A stretch of 64,000 nt of DNA. Origin: Clonostachys chloroleuca. Taxonomy: Eukaryota > Ascomycota > Sordariomycetes > Hypocreales > Bionectriaceae. The stretch covers positions 34,224,001-34,288,000 of the forward strand of contig JBANAY010000003.1 of NCBI GenBank assembly GCA_037952775.1, written 5' to 3'. The translations under genes were made by a program, and so were the position numbers. The notes beneath the pieces were generated by a model. That model had not been told where the DNA came from, did not search any database, and was given only the letters and a program-made list of their open reading frames with translations. Shown here one piece after another: positions 36,345-47,502 of this stretch (position 1 is the first letter of the stretch; every line of letters starts with the position of its first letter).

Positions 36345-37310
36345 AGCCTTGAAGCAGTTTCAGCTGGTAGTTGCTTCAGCGCAGACCCACTCTTGTATTC
36401 CGAAGAGATTTCTCCAGATTCACATCATTACTGTTCTATGTGTTATCTTTATCTTGTATCGGCGTGGCATTGTTACATTCCGGAGTTTGTTACGATTGTA
36501 TCCAAATCATGGTTATTTGGTATGAAATTCATGAGCGTTTGGTGTATAATTACTATCGAAATGGTCAGATGTCTACTCCTCTCGCCTATAGGAGTCGTTC
36601 ATGATTAGAATAATAGGCTAATGGGGATATTCTGTTTGTAATCCAGAGTTCACGATGAAATAATGTATATATGCCAAGGTGATGGGTATTCTGCTGCATG
36701 GTCTAGTGGTAAAATGCTGCTGCGACCACATGCCATTTCCTGACTGCAGATTCCATCAACTACCAATACACTAATCCAGCTCATTCTACGCACGCCCTTA
36801 CTTCATGTGTATAGATATTCATGATTGTGTTCTCTGGTGGTCAGAAAAAAGATGGATAAGGTGCTCAACCCAGCCCCGCTCCCAAATTCTACAAGCCTGT
36901 ATGATTGATGCACATGCCCGAGAAAATCTTTCCCCGTAAATCACTTCTTAGGGTTTGTATCATTTGTATCTCAAAAATAGAGCAAGAAAAGCTAAATAAC
37001 TCACTTAAGGATTCATATTTAATATCATAATAATAAATTGAGTTTTTTTGAGAGGAGAAAACTTAAACTCAGCTGGGTTTGCACCTCGTCAGTGTGTATT
37101 TAGAATCCACCGTATGAATGGTTTACCCGGCTGCGACATAATTGGCTGCGCAGAATTATTTTCAAGGTCCGCATTTCGGCGTCGCAAAAGTAAATAATTG
37201 AAGAGGCAGCACTGCGTCTCACCTCATTGCTGTTGAATATCACACACACTCAATACATACCCCATTGCGATCTTTCATTTCCCAGCCATATCATCATCGA
37301 AACTCACAAA
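36345..37310. other. Intergenic; contains a tRNA A-box-like sequence
   Basis: AT-rich. Positions about 36,697-36,720 (tggtctagtggtaaaatgct) match a tRNA D-arm/A box, but no B box or acceptor pairing follows. The stretch 37,000-37,060 is AT-rich. The last 100 bases are the leader of the GAR transformylase gene. Confidence 0.45.
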
Positions 37311-38170
37311 ATGGCCGCTAAGGACTCCCCATGCCGCATCCTGGTTATGGCCTCTGGCTTTGGCTCGAACTTCCAGGCCCTCATAGACGCCGTTGCATCG
37401 GGTGAAATCCCCAACAGCAAAATCATCTCTCTTTTCGTGAACCGGAGCAAGGCGCACGCGGTTGTACGAGCTGAGAAAGCGGGTGAGATTCTACTCGGCG
37501 GCTTCTATTGCTCGTCAACGACACTCGGTTTTCTAACTTCACCAGGCATCCCTTCGGAATACTACAATCTAATCAGTCATGGGTTTCTACCCAAGGGGGA
37601 GAAGGATGAGCAGAAAGTCGCTGAAGCTCGTCAAAAATACGATGCTGCATTGGCCGAGAAGGTGGTAGCTAAACAGCCCGAGCTGATTGTTCTCGCCGGT
37701 TGGATGCACATCTTCTCCGAGGCTTTCCTGGAGCCTCTCCAAAAGGCTGGCATCCTTATTATCAATTTACATCCGTACGTTATCACTACTCCGTCAGCGT
37801 TATTGGAGAGAGATGAAACACTAACACATCTACTACAGAGCATTGCCAAGTAGGTTCCCAGAGCAACTGACTAAGGTGATATGCTAACAGCTGGCCAGAT
37901 GAGTTTGATGGCGCCAATGCCATTGAGCGAGCCTTTGACGAGTTCAAGGCCGGGCGACTAACACGCACAGGTATCATGGCCCATTATGTGATCCACGAAG
38001 TAGACAAGGGCACTCCCATCCTGACTGAGGAGATCAAGTGGGAGGGAGAGGAGCTAGATCAGTTCAAGGAGAAGATGCATGCCCGCGAGCATCCGCTAAT
38101 CGTAAACGCGACGGCCAAGGTGGTTGGAAATACTGGCTCGGAGATCTACCTAAACGTAGACAGTCAATAG
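37311..38170 (+). CDS. ADE8: Phosphoribosylglycinamide formyltransferase (GAR transformylase), 227 aa
   Basis: This enzyme transfers a formyl group from 10-formyl-THF to glycinamide ribonucleotide, the third step of purine synthesis. It is a monofunctional cytosolic protein in fungi. Exons are 37311-37482, 37546-37774, 37839-37849 (11-nt microexon) and 37899-38170. The microexon completes the conserved HPALPNEFDGANAI segment, which contains the catalytic His and substrate loop and cannot be made otherwise in frame. The N-terminal RILVMASGFGSNFQALIDA is the phosphate-binding start of the Rossmann-like fold. LIVLAGWMHIFS precedes the catalytic region, and GIMAHYVIHEVDKGTPI carries the family Asp. 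Length is near the yeast enzyme (214 aa). The start is the first ATG of the conserved frame, after a short leader. Confidence 0.93.
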
Positions 38171-38830
38171 AACATTGTCAACATGTCTCGTTGGGTTTCT
38201 TCCAAGTGTCATGGCTCGAATACCCTCCTCTGAGGGCGGCCGAACGGATCGTTGTCTTATTCAGCAGACAGCTAGGCCGGCTACACAGCGATCCCTCGTC
38301 GTCACGAAAGACACGCTGGCCAGCTTCACAGCTGTCGCTTATCATCAAGAAAGACAGAAGAGTCAGCTAAGTGGGTTGAAGTGGTAATTTAGAAGGGCAT
38401 AATAGAGAGGGCCCAGGAGGAAGAGGATACCAAGTCAGAGTCTCCCAAGCAACATGAGGCTCAAGAGGCAAGATATGTGTACGCCACCCTGCGTGATAAC
38501 ATAATACAGCAACTCCGCACCAACAACCGTCAAGGAGGCCAGACCCAGGAGGCCCTTGATTAAATTCAGTAGGGCCTAGAGATCATCTACGCGTTCTTCA
38601 ACCCTAAGGACTCGACACCTCACTAAGTGCTGTCTGCAGATGATGCACGGGGCTGCAGTGTGATTCATATTGCCTACTAACTGCCTCATTTACCAACTCA
38701 GCCTTGCAGCTTCTCAACGCACCCAAACTGACCAACTTCATGGGCTGGTATGTGCTTAAATAACCCAAATCGTACATATCCACGCCAATGTGATTGTTCC
38801 GGGCAGCTGCCCTCATCATAGGTTGCCTTA
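38171..38830. other. Border of the right repeat island, degenerate sequence
   Basis: After the ADE8 stop, short broken frames appear around 38,400-38,600 (for example a glutamine-rich stretch near 38,500-38,560), without homology I can name. No intact gene was found. Confidence 0.35.
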
Positions 38831-39234
38831 TTATTCGTTTGTCGCTGAGTCGATGTTGCCGCCTGCGTCCAGTCCTTTGGACGTCTCTTCATTTTTTCCA
38901 AACTCATCATCCTTCTTGCTGTCGGGATCCTGAATGGTCTAGTTTAAACACTAGCCATGAGTTGTCCAGGCCCGCCATCCAAGTAACATACATTGATTTT
39001 GCGAGCCTTCTTGGGATCGACTGCTCTCTCCGTATTCTTGGGCTCAGCTGCTCCCTCTGCCTTCTTGGGCGGCTGCTCCGCATGTTGATGTTCCGCTTCC
39101 TCGTCCGTCGGGATGGGCCTTGTCGCCCTTCGCCTAGCCATTTCATATTTATGGAATTGACCTAGCTCTTCAAGGGATTCGAAACCCCACTGCTCCCAAA
39201 GTCGCTTCTCGTCAAGTGGCTCTTCGTCAGACAT
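38831..39234 (-). CDS. Small acidic repeat-island protein, 113 aa, two exons
   Basis: Exon 1 is 39,234-38,992 (MSDEEPLDEKRLWEQWGFES and on). A gtatgt donor and cattcag acceptor join it to exon 2, 38,929-38,831, ending SATNE-stop. The predicted protein is 113 aa. The N-terminal 40 residues are helical and contain GFESLEELGQFHKYE. The remainder is highly charged and disordered, ending with acidic residues. A decayed minus-strand frame at 44,290-44,440 has the related arrangement GFKSQDELRRFYNY followed by charged helix, so this looks like a member of the repeat family that is still open. Function is unknown; the spliced, intact frame suggests it may be expressed. Confidence 0.5.
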
Positions 39235-39700
39235 TGTTGCGAGTTGAGGTTGTGTGTCAGTGGGCGTAGAATTTGATGGTGAAGGATGAGAAAGGATGCG
39301 GATGTGCAATGTACGTAAGGTAGGGCCAGCCATCGACCAAAGGGGCACCTGTGGCCAACTTCATCACTATTTAAAATTGCAATAATTCAATGGGTACCTC
39401 GTATATTGTTGTCTGCTTGACTAGGCTAAGTCTACAAATACCCTCCTTGGGTGAACATGCTAGAACCCTCGAAAAACAATGAGACAATAGCAATCGCACA
39501 ATAACATAACACAATAACAGGACAATATGACAACATTACAATAGGCAATAGTATAGCACAATAACAGGGAAATCACATGGCCCAATAACAGGACAATAAC
39601 ACACCGTGCGATGTGGGTATAAATTTCTCCTCACGACCGTTTGAACTGGATTTTCTTTCCTCCTTCTTCACACAACCCAAAGTACGTGGGTGCGCTTAGG
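39235..39700. promoter_or_regulatory. Upstream region of the helicase pseudogene with CACAATAA array and TATA box
   Basis: A CACAATAACA-rich tract (39,486-39,610) is followed by gggtataaatttctcc at about 39,619-39,634, a good TATA box, then a leader related to window positions 140-172. The mirror arrangement (rc of cacaataacaaaacacaat, then tataaattcttctc) occurs at 43,300-43,440. I infer a promoter shared by the repeat family. Confidence 0.5.
39486..39610 (+). repeat. CACAATAACA-rich array, left side
   Basis: Units such as gcacaataacataacacaat and aataacaggacaatatgaca are loosely repeated. Inverted counterpart at 43,321-43,440. Confidence 0.65.
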
Positions 39701-41740
39701 CTGCTGGAAATGTTCAAGCCACCTTTCCAGGTTGCTTGATGCGTGATTCAATAGGAATGGGCAAGTCGTTCTCCTTTCTCAACGCTGCCCTCCTTTGCCG
39801 AGGACATACTGCCAGACTGTGGACCAGTCCTGGTCATCTGCCCAACAAGCTGCGTGGACCAATGGTCGTCTGAGATTCAAAAACACTTCAACAAGGTGAG
39901 ATTTGCGGTTTTCCTGGTAAAGACGTACTATTCTAACTGCGAATACAGGATACGCGACCTCGGTGAATGATCCTTCATAAGAAGGAAACTCGACCTGAAG
40001 ACATCATCAAGATGGATGTTGTCATCACTACACATGGGTTCTTAAGACAACGGTTCGTCGACTCTAGGGACTACAAGTCATGGTTTTGGCTGAAGGACTT
40101 GGTACCTTCAAAATACATCGCGGTACCTGGATATTCGCACCGACAAACCACCAGTCTCCCTTTCGACAAATCCGGGTCCCAGTGGGAGCCATCAAGCATC
40201 GCCGTCACCTTCTACATCATCGTTCCTTAAGCATCGTCGTTCCTTAAGCCTACACTGCACTCATCATGGTATGAGAGAGCCAACAAGCGATTCCACGTCA
40301 TACTTGTTGACGAATCACAACACGCCAAAAGAGTCGATTCCCTCTTCAATCAAAGCATCCGGTCGCTGCCATATCGGCATGCGGTTCTCTTGTCCGGTAC
40401 CCCTCTCCACAACACGTGGAAGGATGTGTGTGGACAAATGGCGTTGCTACCTGGTGGCCAAGCCTTCCTGGACGTTAAAAGGGGATTCTATAACACTCCC
40501 CAGAAGGCCGTGGATGATCCAAACTCGCCTGCCAACATGTTCATGAGGATCTTGCTCTCCGCTACCATAATTGCAAGACCCAAAAGCACTCTCGACCTGC
40601 CACCAATGGCGCGGCACACGGTACAGGTCGACTTTGCCGGTTGCTGGGCACAACTTGAGACCATCCGCGGTCTTGTTACTTCCAGCAAGAGACTCTTATC
40701 ACAGGCGGCCGGGCTGGGAGACTCGCGGGACTCTATATGGCTCAAGAATCGGGCGTTCCAGAAACTAATGAGAGCGCAGCAGCATGCAGCGTGCCCGCTC
40801 ACAGTCCACGCCGCTAAATGTCCAAAGGGGCTGCGAGCAGAAGTGCCGGCTGCAACAGTTATCATGTTTGAACGATACCTGGTAGCTAAGGAGATTCCCC
40901 AAGGCACTTCTCTAAACCATCTTACGGAGGCCCATTACGTCGAATTCAGAGCATTCTGGGAGGTTAATGGCAATGTAGCCAACATTGTCGGGAATCCAAA
41001 CGACAACAACGTCGTGCAGTCACACGGTGACACTCAAGAGGGATTCCAATATGCCAACGACCAAAATGATGGAGAGTACAACCCAGTCCACGGCGACGTT
41101 AGCTTGATCCAAGAGGTTATTGACCTCGGGGGATTAATGTGTTGTGATGCTGGGTATGGTGTCAAGTTGTTAAATTCTTGGTGTTTGGGAATTCCCCCCT
41201 TTTTTCAGCATCTGCCGCATAACTGTATAGCTCTCTCACTTACTATTAACCTCGAGGACGGCGACGTCGACCCGCCGGGCCCATCATCATCCTCATCCAA
41301 GAAGCGAAGTACGCGCTCCAACCCATCGTTCACTGTGGAGTGGAAGAGCAACCTGCGGCACGCTGATTCCCGGGATGTCTTCTCCCCTCGAGCTACGTCG
41401 ATTGTGGAGACTGTGAGAGGCATCGCAACGAACTATCCCGGAGAGAGGGGATAGTAATCATGTCGGGTTCTCTCCTGCTCCTCGATGTCGTTGCCGAGGC
41501 CTTAGCCCGTAAGGCCTCTAAAGATGACCTCTTCAACTTCCCAGTTAATGAATACAATGGAACACAGGCTGTTCGAGACAGGACGAGGGTCATTAGGAAC
41601 TTCAATGACAGCACGGGCACCAGAGTGCTGCTTGCCACTTCTGGATTTGGCGGCGTGGGCGTCAACATGCATGGCGCATCTCATCTCATTCTTGCTGCAC
41701 CATTCTGGACGCCGGCACACGGCTGACATAAAACATGGCA
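39700..41740 (+). pseudogene. Decayed SNF2-family helicase-like gene of the repeat island
   Basis: Helicase motifs appear in order but in different frames. Motif I is GMGKSFSF (about 39,755-39,785). Motif Ia is PVLVICPTSCVDQW (39,825-39,865). VVITTHGFLRQRF lies at 40,020-40,055. Motif II is ILVDESQHAK (40,295-40,325) and motif III is LLSGTPLHNTW (40,388-40,420). The C-terminal lobe includes RVLLATSGFGGVGVNMHGAS (41,622-41,680). A plausible intron lies at about 39,897-39,948 (gtgaga, branch ctaac, acceptor acag), followed by an in-frame TGA that would be CGA before a C-to-T change. At least three other frame shifts are present. The frame 40,287-41,454 is still open. SNF2 ATPases translocate on DNA; the role inside a repeat element is unknown. 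The order of motifs makes the family assignment firm and the decayed state clear. Confidence 0.75.
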
Positions 41741-41756
41741 CACCTAGACACTCGAG

Positions 41757-41868
41757 CGTTGAATTTCAACACAATATCAAAACAATTAACCGAGTAATAA
41801 ATGCAATATCAAGATAAATATCGTAGAATATCTTATTGTTCTCTTATTATTGTGTTTAATAAAAAACG
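41757..41868 (+). repeat. AT-rich tail repeat, copy 2 of 3
   Basis: The sequence tttcaacacaatatcaaaac, then atatcaagataaatatc and ttctcttattattgtgttta, matches copies at 5,660 and 47,503. It ends next to aaaaacgaggtccctgg, similar to aaaataaggtccctgt after copy 3. It follows the helicase pseudogene directly. Confidence 0.72.
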
Positions 41869-42049
41869 AGGTCCCTGGGCGGAGGGACTAAATTTGCTAC
41901 ATGAAAGCGAGGCTTGACACGAATAGAATACGGATAGAATGAGCTGATAAAAACCACTGCTATCCTCTTCATCTGGTGGACTTAGAGTCGATCCCGGACG
42001 TCTCGATTCAATCGATGCTTCTCTCTCTCCGGGACGTTCCATAAAGGCT

Positions 42050-43260
42050 GTGTGTGATCAGAGAGGGTCCCATTCGGCGGAATTTCTCTCCCAGGTCACA
42101 AAGGAGGGCCATGCATGTCCCCGGTATGCCTGACAACGACATCGTTTCATCCCTGCGGTCTTGCTCCGTGTTGTTCTCTCGTCCGTCGGTTCTCGTTCCA
42201 GTGCCTCGATCTTGTCCTCAGTCTCATCGTCCGACACTTCGAGTTCGTCGTCTAACGGTTTGCCCAATGCCTTAGCTTCGTCGTCGGCAGCTTCGTCGAA
42301 GGTGTCGTTGTCGTTCAGCGAGTTCGTCAGCCTCTCGGTTTCCCTTGACAGGCGTTTGTTCTCCGCGTGTAATCACGTCTTTGCGCGAACAAGGCCTCGA
42401 GAGCAACGAAGCGAACACGGGCGAAAGGGATGTGTTCTGGGGGCGGATTTGGAGCCCAGCATATAAGTCCTGTATGTGTGATGCTGAAACTCTCAGCCAG
42501 CGAATCCCCTACCATGCTGGGAAGAAGTGTGCCTAGTTCATAATGTCTGGGCCGGGCTTTAACGCCGTACACCGCGGCTAGGGTTGATGGAAATGAAACT
42601 GGTGTAGAGGAGCAGATATATTGATAGTCTTCTTGGGGGCCAAGAAGAGTTTTGTATATTGGACAGATGTACCAGAATGGTACATACATAGTCATAGTGC
42701 ACCAAGTATACCCATCAATCAGCTCCTGGATGTTGAGGTCCCAGATAGACTCATCGATGGCATCCGTACTGATAGGGGACTCGTCTTCCGACTCCTTGCT
42801 GTCTGACTTCTCGGGCGGTGTCGGTGCTAACTTCGCGTTGTCCTCCCGCTGCTAGCGCTTTTTCTCCTTCCTCTCCTTCTTCCTCTCCTTCTTCCTCTGC
42901 TTCGACGACCGCTCGCCTGTGTCAGAGCCCGGGGCTGGTGGGTGCCTGGGCGTGCCGCTGAAGGGCACCACGTTCGAGTTCGGTGTGGCGACCTTGGTGC
43001 TACTGGGCATCACTGGCTGCTGCGCCGAGGGGGGGTTCCTCGACCTGCTGGGGATCCTTGTCTGCGGGCTTGTCGACCTGCTGCTCGGCGAATTCAATCT
43101 CGAATTCCCAACGAGCAGCTCCGGCGATATCCCTTTCTTCTGTCTTTATACGCTTATAATGGCTGGCTCTGGCGATTCTATTCACAGCCTAGTTGATTTC
43201 TCTAGTCCGCTCGCCAGAATCAGAGTCAGAGCTTTTAGACGATTCGTCTGAGGATTTAAG
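42050..43260 (-). pseudogene. Decayed gene convergent with the helicase, acidic and charged product
   Basis: Reading the minus strand from a TATA-like tataaattctt near 43,300, successive open segments occur: AVNRIARASHYKRIKTEERD then EFEIEFAEQQVDK (43,185-43,000); a KERKKERK-type repeat (42,900-42,852); PPEKSDSKESEDESPIST (42,830-42,770); then YELGTLLPSMVGDSLAESFS (42,545-42,490), ARVRFVALEALFAQRRDYTR (42,425-42,370) and DELEVSDDETEDKIEALERE (42,240-42,180). Frame changes separate them and one TAG interrupts early. Some gaps could be introns. I recognise no domain. The orientation toward the helicase and the mirrored upstream region suggest that both belong to one element. Confidence 0.5.
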
Positions 43261-43320
43261 AAGGAGAGAAGAGAGAGAGAGATGAGGAGTGGGAAGAGAA
43301 GAATTTATACTAGACCCAGG

Positions 43321-43440
43321 AGTATTGTGTTTTGTTATTGTTGTGCTGTTGTGCTGTGCTAGTGTTGTGTTATTGTTGTGCTATTGTTGTGCTGTTTGCG
43401 TAATATGCTGTTTGCTTATCACTATACTACTGGGTAGAAG
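43321..43440 (-). repeat. CACAATAACA-rich array, right side (inverted)
   Basis: On the plus strand it reads tgtgttttgttattgttgtg and similar. Its reverse complement carries the same CACAATAACA units as 39,486-39,610. Both arrays sit immediately upstream of a TATA-like box in their own orientation, so the two form loose inverted flanks about 3.9 kb apart. Confidence 0.6.
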
Positions 43441-43804
43441 AGAACTCGATTTTCGTAAGCTTTGTTTGGTATTGGGAAGATTGCATATAGCTACCCTCCT
43501 TTTTTATCAGAGCAAATATGTTACACTTATCGTTAGAAAGCCTAATAATGATCTTGTGGGTGAAATCAGATGTAGGGGTAATTTTGCCAGTCTCTTGTCT
43601 CTTCATCAAACTCTGCAGTCGATCGGATTGACGCTGCATCCTGGTCTTAACCAGTATGCTCATGTTGCACTTAACACTAGAAAGTCTTGTCACCACCTTT
43701 GATAGAGATTGGAATTAGCACCAGTGAAACTTGTATTTAGGAGACTCGTATCGGAAGCCTGTGGATAATCCACAGGTGAAGGGTATGCCGTACATAAAAA
43801 GATG

Positions 43805-44460
43805 ATTTTACTCCTGACTTGATTCTAGTCCAGATCCATCATCTCTTCATCATGTTCCAAGCTCATCTCATCATTAGATGAACCTTCTTTACTTCCCCAT
43901 CTGAACTATCACCGAAAGCGTCATCATCATTCATCTCTGCGTCACCTATTTTGAATTCCTCATCATCTGAATCTGGCACAACAAAGGCTTCCAGTGAAGC
44001 GTCTTGTTGTGAGTCTGGCTCATCCTCTGACTATTATTCTGTCTGATTTAGTCATCTTTTCTTACGAGGGGGCTCTTTTTCATCGTCAGATTCATCTTCA
44101 GACTCAATGTAGTTTGGTCGATTAAAAGAGGCCGTTCGCCGCTAAGTAACCAGAAACAACCATCAGCTATGAATCATCCATGGTCTCTCTGATTATCAAA
44201 GGGTTATGGTGGCACTCACGCTTGTTCTCTTCTTTTGGACTGGCTATTGAGATTCGGCCAATTTGATGCGCTCAATCCGCTCAAGGCGCTCTCTGCGCTC
44301 TTGTTCATACTTCTCAATTGACTCGAGCCTTATGTAATTATAGAATCTTCTTAGCTCATCTTGACTCTTGAAACCAGCTCTCTTGCAGAGTGGTATGTTG
44401 ATGACATCGCTCTTAGTTTATATGGGCCTTTTTACATTTGAGATGGTCGAGGATAGAAGA
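43805..44460 (-). pseudogene. Decayed GF-x-S-x-x-EL protein gene with acidic tail (copy B)
   Basis: On the minus strand 44,440-44,270 reads CKRAGFKSQDELRRFYNYIR, then EKYEQERRERLERIERIKLA, ending at a TAG. Further on, 44,120-43,880 reads ESEDESDDEKEPPRKKR and DDDAFGDSSDGEV. The N-terminal pattern GF-x-S-x-x-EL-x-x-F-x-x-Y recalls the intact 113-aa protein at 39,234. The acidic part is shared in DNA with 2,134-2,478. Stops and shifts make it non-functional as it stands. Function is unknown. Confidence 0.5.
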
Positions 44461-45490
44461 TTTTATATGGTGAAAGGAATAGGTCTGGCCTCTTATGGCC
44501 ACTGAAGAGACATTGGACAATATCATGGATCATTGCCTATCAGGGGAAGGGAAAGGGGGAAGAAGGGGGAGGAATCTTAGAGTAGACACAGAGACTGAGT
44601 AGACAGCTTTCGCCTTAGGCATTCTTAGAAATTCATTTTTATCACTACATAGGTAAAATTGAATTTATTACAAAATCAAAAGGCAGCCCTGGTCAATACA
44701 AGCTCCTGCTGTACACTTGCACAGCACAGTCACAGAAGTCGGAAGATTGACAGAGGAAGAGGTGAAAGTACTACCGATCGATATCAAGACAAAGCTCTAC
44801 AACTTTGGACGGTATTATAATATACCCCACCTCTTATAATAGATTAATATGAACGAAGATCTTGAGGAACTAACTGTCCCTGCTGTTATTAAATATAAGA
44901 AATAAGAACGGTATACCGATATATCGTTTATCGCGGTGAAGCTTTATAAGTACTCCAAAATCGATACTACAAACCAACTGTGCAAAAATTAGGTATTCTC
45001 TTAAAGACAGCCGACAGAGTAGTCATGGAAGGATACTCGCGAGGAAAGTGAATTATACCACGGATACCCGATGGATACAGCCGATACTCTTATAGATACG
45101 TGCGAAATCATCTCCAAGGAGGCTCTGTATCTATCGACCGATTCAATTATGAACTATAACAATACCGTGATAATACTATTATTAATAAAATATACGCTTG
45201 ATAACAGGTTAAGGGATGATTGGTACTGGCCCCTCAAGGATAACAGGGTAACGGAGAAACGTCGCCCGAAACAATATAGCAATAAAGCGATGGGGAACCA
45301 TGCAACTGACATTGAATTGTTGGAAGCATGGAAGTACCTACAGGAAGGTGCCTGCCACTAGAACGGTAAGCGCCCCCAAGCGCCAACACAACCCCAACTC
45401 CTACAAAATCTCATCCCCTCCTCACACTTCTATTCCTTTCCTCAGCTTTCCATACCCACCAGCCTACCATACTACCCAACAGCAGCAAGC
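44461..45490. other. AT-rich, possibly RIP-mutated stretch within copy B
   Basis: The sequence is dense in TA dinucleotides (for example tattataatatacccc near 44,810 and ccgatatatcgtttatcg near 44,920). The only open frame of note is 45,071-45,361 (96 aa), without features. Copy A lacks this segment: its homology jumps from 44,115 to 45,495. It could be nested decayed repeat DNA. Confidence 0.4.
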
Positions 45491-45522
45491 AGCAAGTCTC
45501 CCGATCTACAGCACTAACAACC

Positions 45523-47300
45523 GTGCATCATCTACATCACACCTGTGAGGCGTTCTCAGAACAACAGCGCCAAGAATTTGAACAACACTTGAGGTCGATC
45601 CATGGCTGGTCCAGGATGGACGAACCCGTGGAGCCTTATGACGGAGAGATCGAGGGTGGTAATACAAAGGATTTCGCTGCAGAGGGCTTTGATTTGGGTA
45701 ACAATGGCGTAACGGGCGTTGCCGACCTTTTCGATAACGTCGGCGAAGGCGAAGACGATGTTTATCAATCTGACGAGGAAGAGAAACTTGAAAAGTATGA
45801 ACCCGAGGATAATATATCTGAGTACTTCGAATCAGAAGAAGATCACAGCGTTCAAGAGAAACCCAAATCCCGCAAGCCGAAGAAGCTACCTCCTAAGCCG
45901 AGCAAGGCTGGACCGAATTCCACCAAGAAGATCATGGTTCCGTATGATATCTCTCTGGGGCCAGCCAGCGAAATCGTCACTGGAGTCCCATGGATAAGTG
46001 AGGACGAGGGGACTGACGGATCCACGATGACCAAGGTCAGAATCGCAAGGAGGATGGCCGACTGGAGGATGGTCAAAGATGTTGCGACCTCGCTTGGGCT
46101 GCCATAGGATGAAGCCAAGTGCTGGGGAGACATCCGGTTCAAGGAGAAGCCGGCTGCTAGTAAGGGCTCCAGCCAGGCCAAGAAATAGACCCTCAAGCTG
46201 GCTCTCTTCGACATCGACTGGAGATTCGCCAAGGCTGAATTTGCAGCAGACAGAGAGGGGAGTTTTCCGCTAAACCATCCTCTCGAGACCAGATACTCAA
46301 ATGTGGTTGGCTGGGTGCAACTTCTGTTTACAGACCCGTCAGTAGCCAGATCTGCAGCGAACTTTCACGTCTTAAGACCCAATGCAAAAATCTCTATACG
46401 GCTTGTCTAAATGGAGATATGGCCAGTTATAGGGGTAAACTCCGCAGTTACAAACCCTATCTACCTGACCCTGATCTGGTTTTTGCCTCGTAATTTATTG
46501 ATCCTTTCGGATCATTTAACGGTGTTATTGCAAGCGCATTAGGGGCTGCTGGTTACAGCCACTTCATAGAATTGGATAATACAACACAGGTACAGAGCCT
46601 GCCGTACCTACCGTCAGATCAGAATCAATCGCTACTCTGGGCTATAACTGATGCCAATCATCGCATCGCTGAGCTTGAGGCTCGGCATAAGGATGATATT
46701 GATCAACTAAAAAGCGAGTTGATGGATGAAATCGCTGAGCTGAAAGGCAACACAGTCAATAAGACTGCTGCCAGACCTGGAGGTATTGAAGCTCATGAGC
46801 TTGCTACCATCAAGAGCGATATATCGAAGCTCAAGAGCGAGACAGCTGAGATTATTACAGTAAAGGGCGACATTGCAGAATCCAAGGATAAACAGCCAGA
46901 TCTATCCCTTTACTGCCTGAAATCAGACCTTAAACAATTCCATAACGATCTCATATTGAAACTGAGGGAAAAGTTTGGAGATATGAATGAGAGGCTTGAT
47001 AAAGTAGGCGAGGTTCTACTATCCAAGGAGGATACTACAGAAAATCTCAAGAAGCTAGCGGCAAGTACAGTTCAAGCTGCTCTAAAAGAGACCAGTTTCA
47101 CAGAACATATCAAGAAGGTAGCAGAATCTACAACAGAATCTAAGATTCAAGCTATGCTAAAGGAGGAGAGAGCAACCAGATCGACGGCAGAAAAGAAGCG
47201 AAAGAGAGAAGCCTCAGTTGAGTCGAGACGCCCAAAGCCGACTCCAAACCCACCTGATACAGAGAAGAATCAGAGCAAAGATCTCGAACTAGACTTTTAA
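45523..47300 (+). pseudogene. Decayed coiled-coil protein gene of the repeat family (copy B)
   Basis: One long reading path can be followed. It begins near 45,550 with EQQRQEFEQHLRSIHGW, continues through an acidic region and GPNSTKKIMVPYDISLGPAS, stops at TAG 46,105, continues in the same frame, and stops at TAG 46,186. FDIDWRFAKAEFAAD and a frame change follow. Then ACLNGDMASYRGKLRSYKPY (46,403-46,462) leads to TAA 46,492, and the frame goes on to 47,300. The last 242 codons (46,572-47,300) are open and strongly coiled-coil (ANHRIAELEARHKDDIDQL, KLREKFGDMNERLDKVGEV), ending with a basic KKRKRE tract. All three stops could come from CAG or CAA by C-to-T changes. Parts are duplicated at 918-1,215 and 5,886-5,962. 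I recognise no family. The intact C-terminal half might still be expressed. Confidence 0.6.
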
Positions 47301-47502
47301 GACAATCAGGCCTCGGAGTTGCATAAGAAAGGCCGGGTTGAAATTACCTCGCACGTACGGGAATCGTTGGGCATATAATTGCACAAGATTCATCGGGAAC
47401 TGGTTGCGAGCAAATTAACGGGACGTGGTTATTAAAAATGGGGAAATGGTTGTGCTAGCAAGTGGGTGAAATAAAACATAGCATATCGAGATAGTTCAGT
47501 AC

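Noticed and set aside
36690..36765. tRNA-like A box tggtctagtggt
   Set aside because: No convincing B box and no acceptor stem; at most a tRNA fragment.
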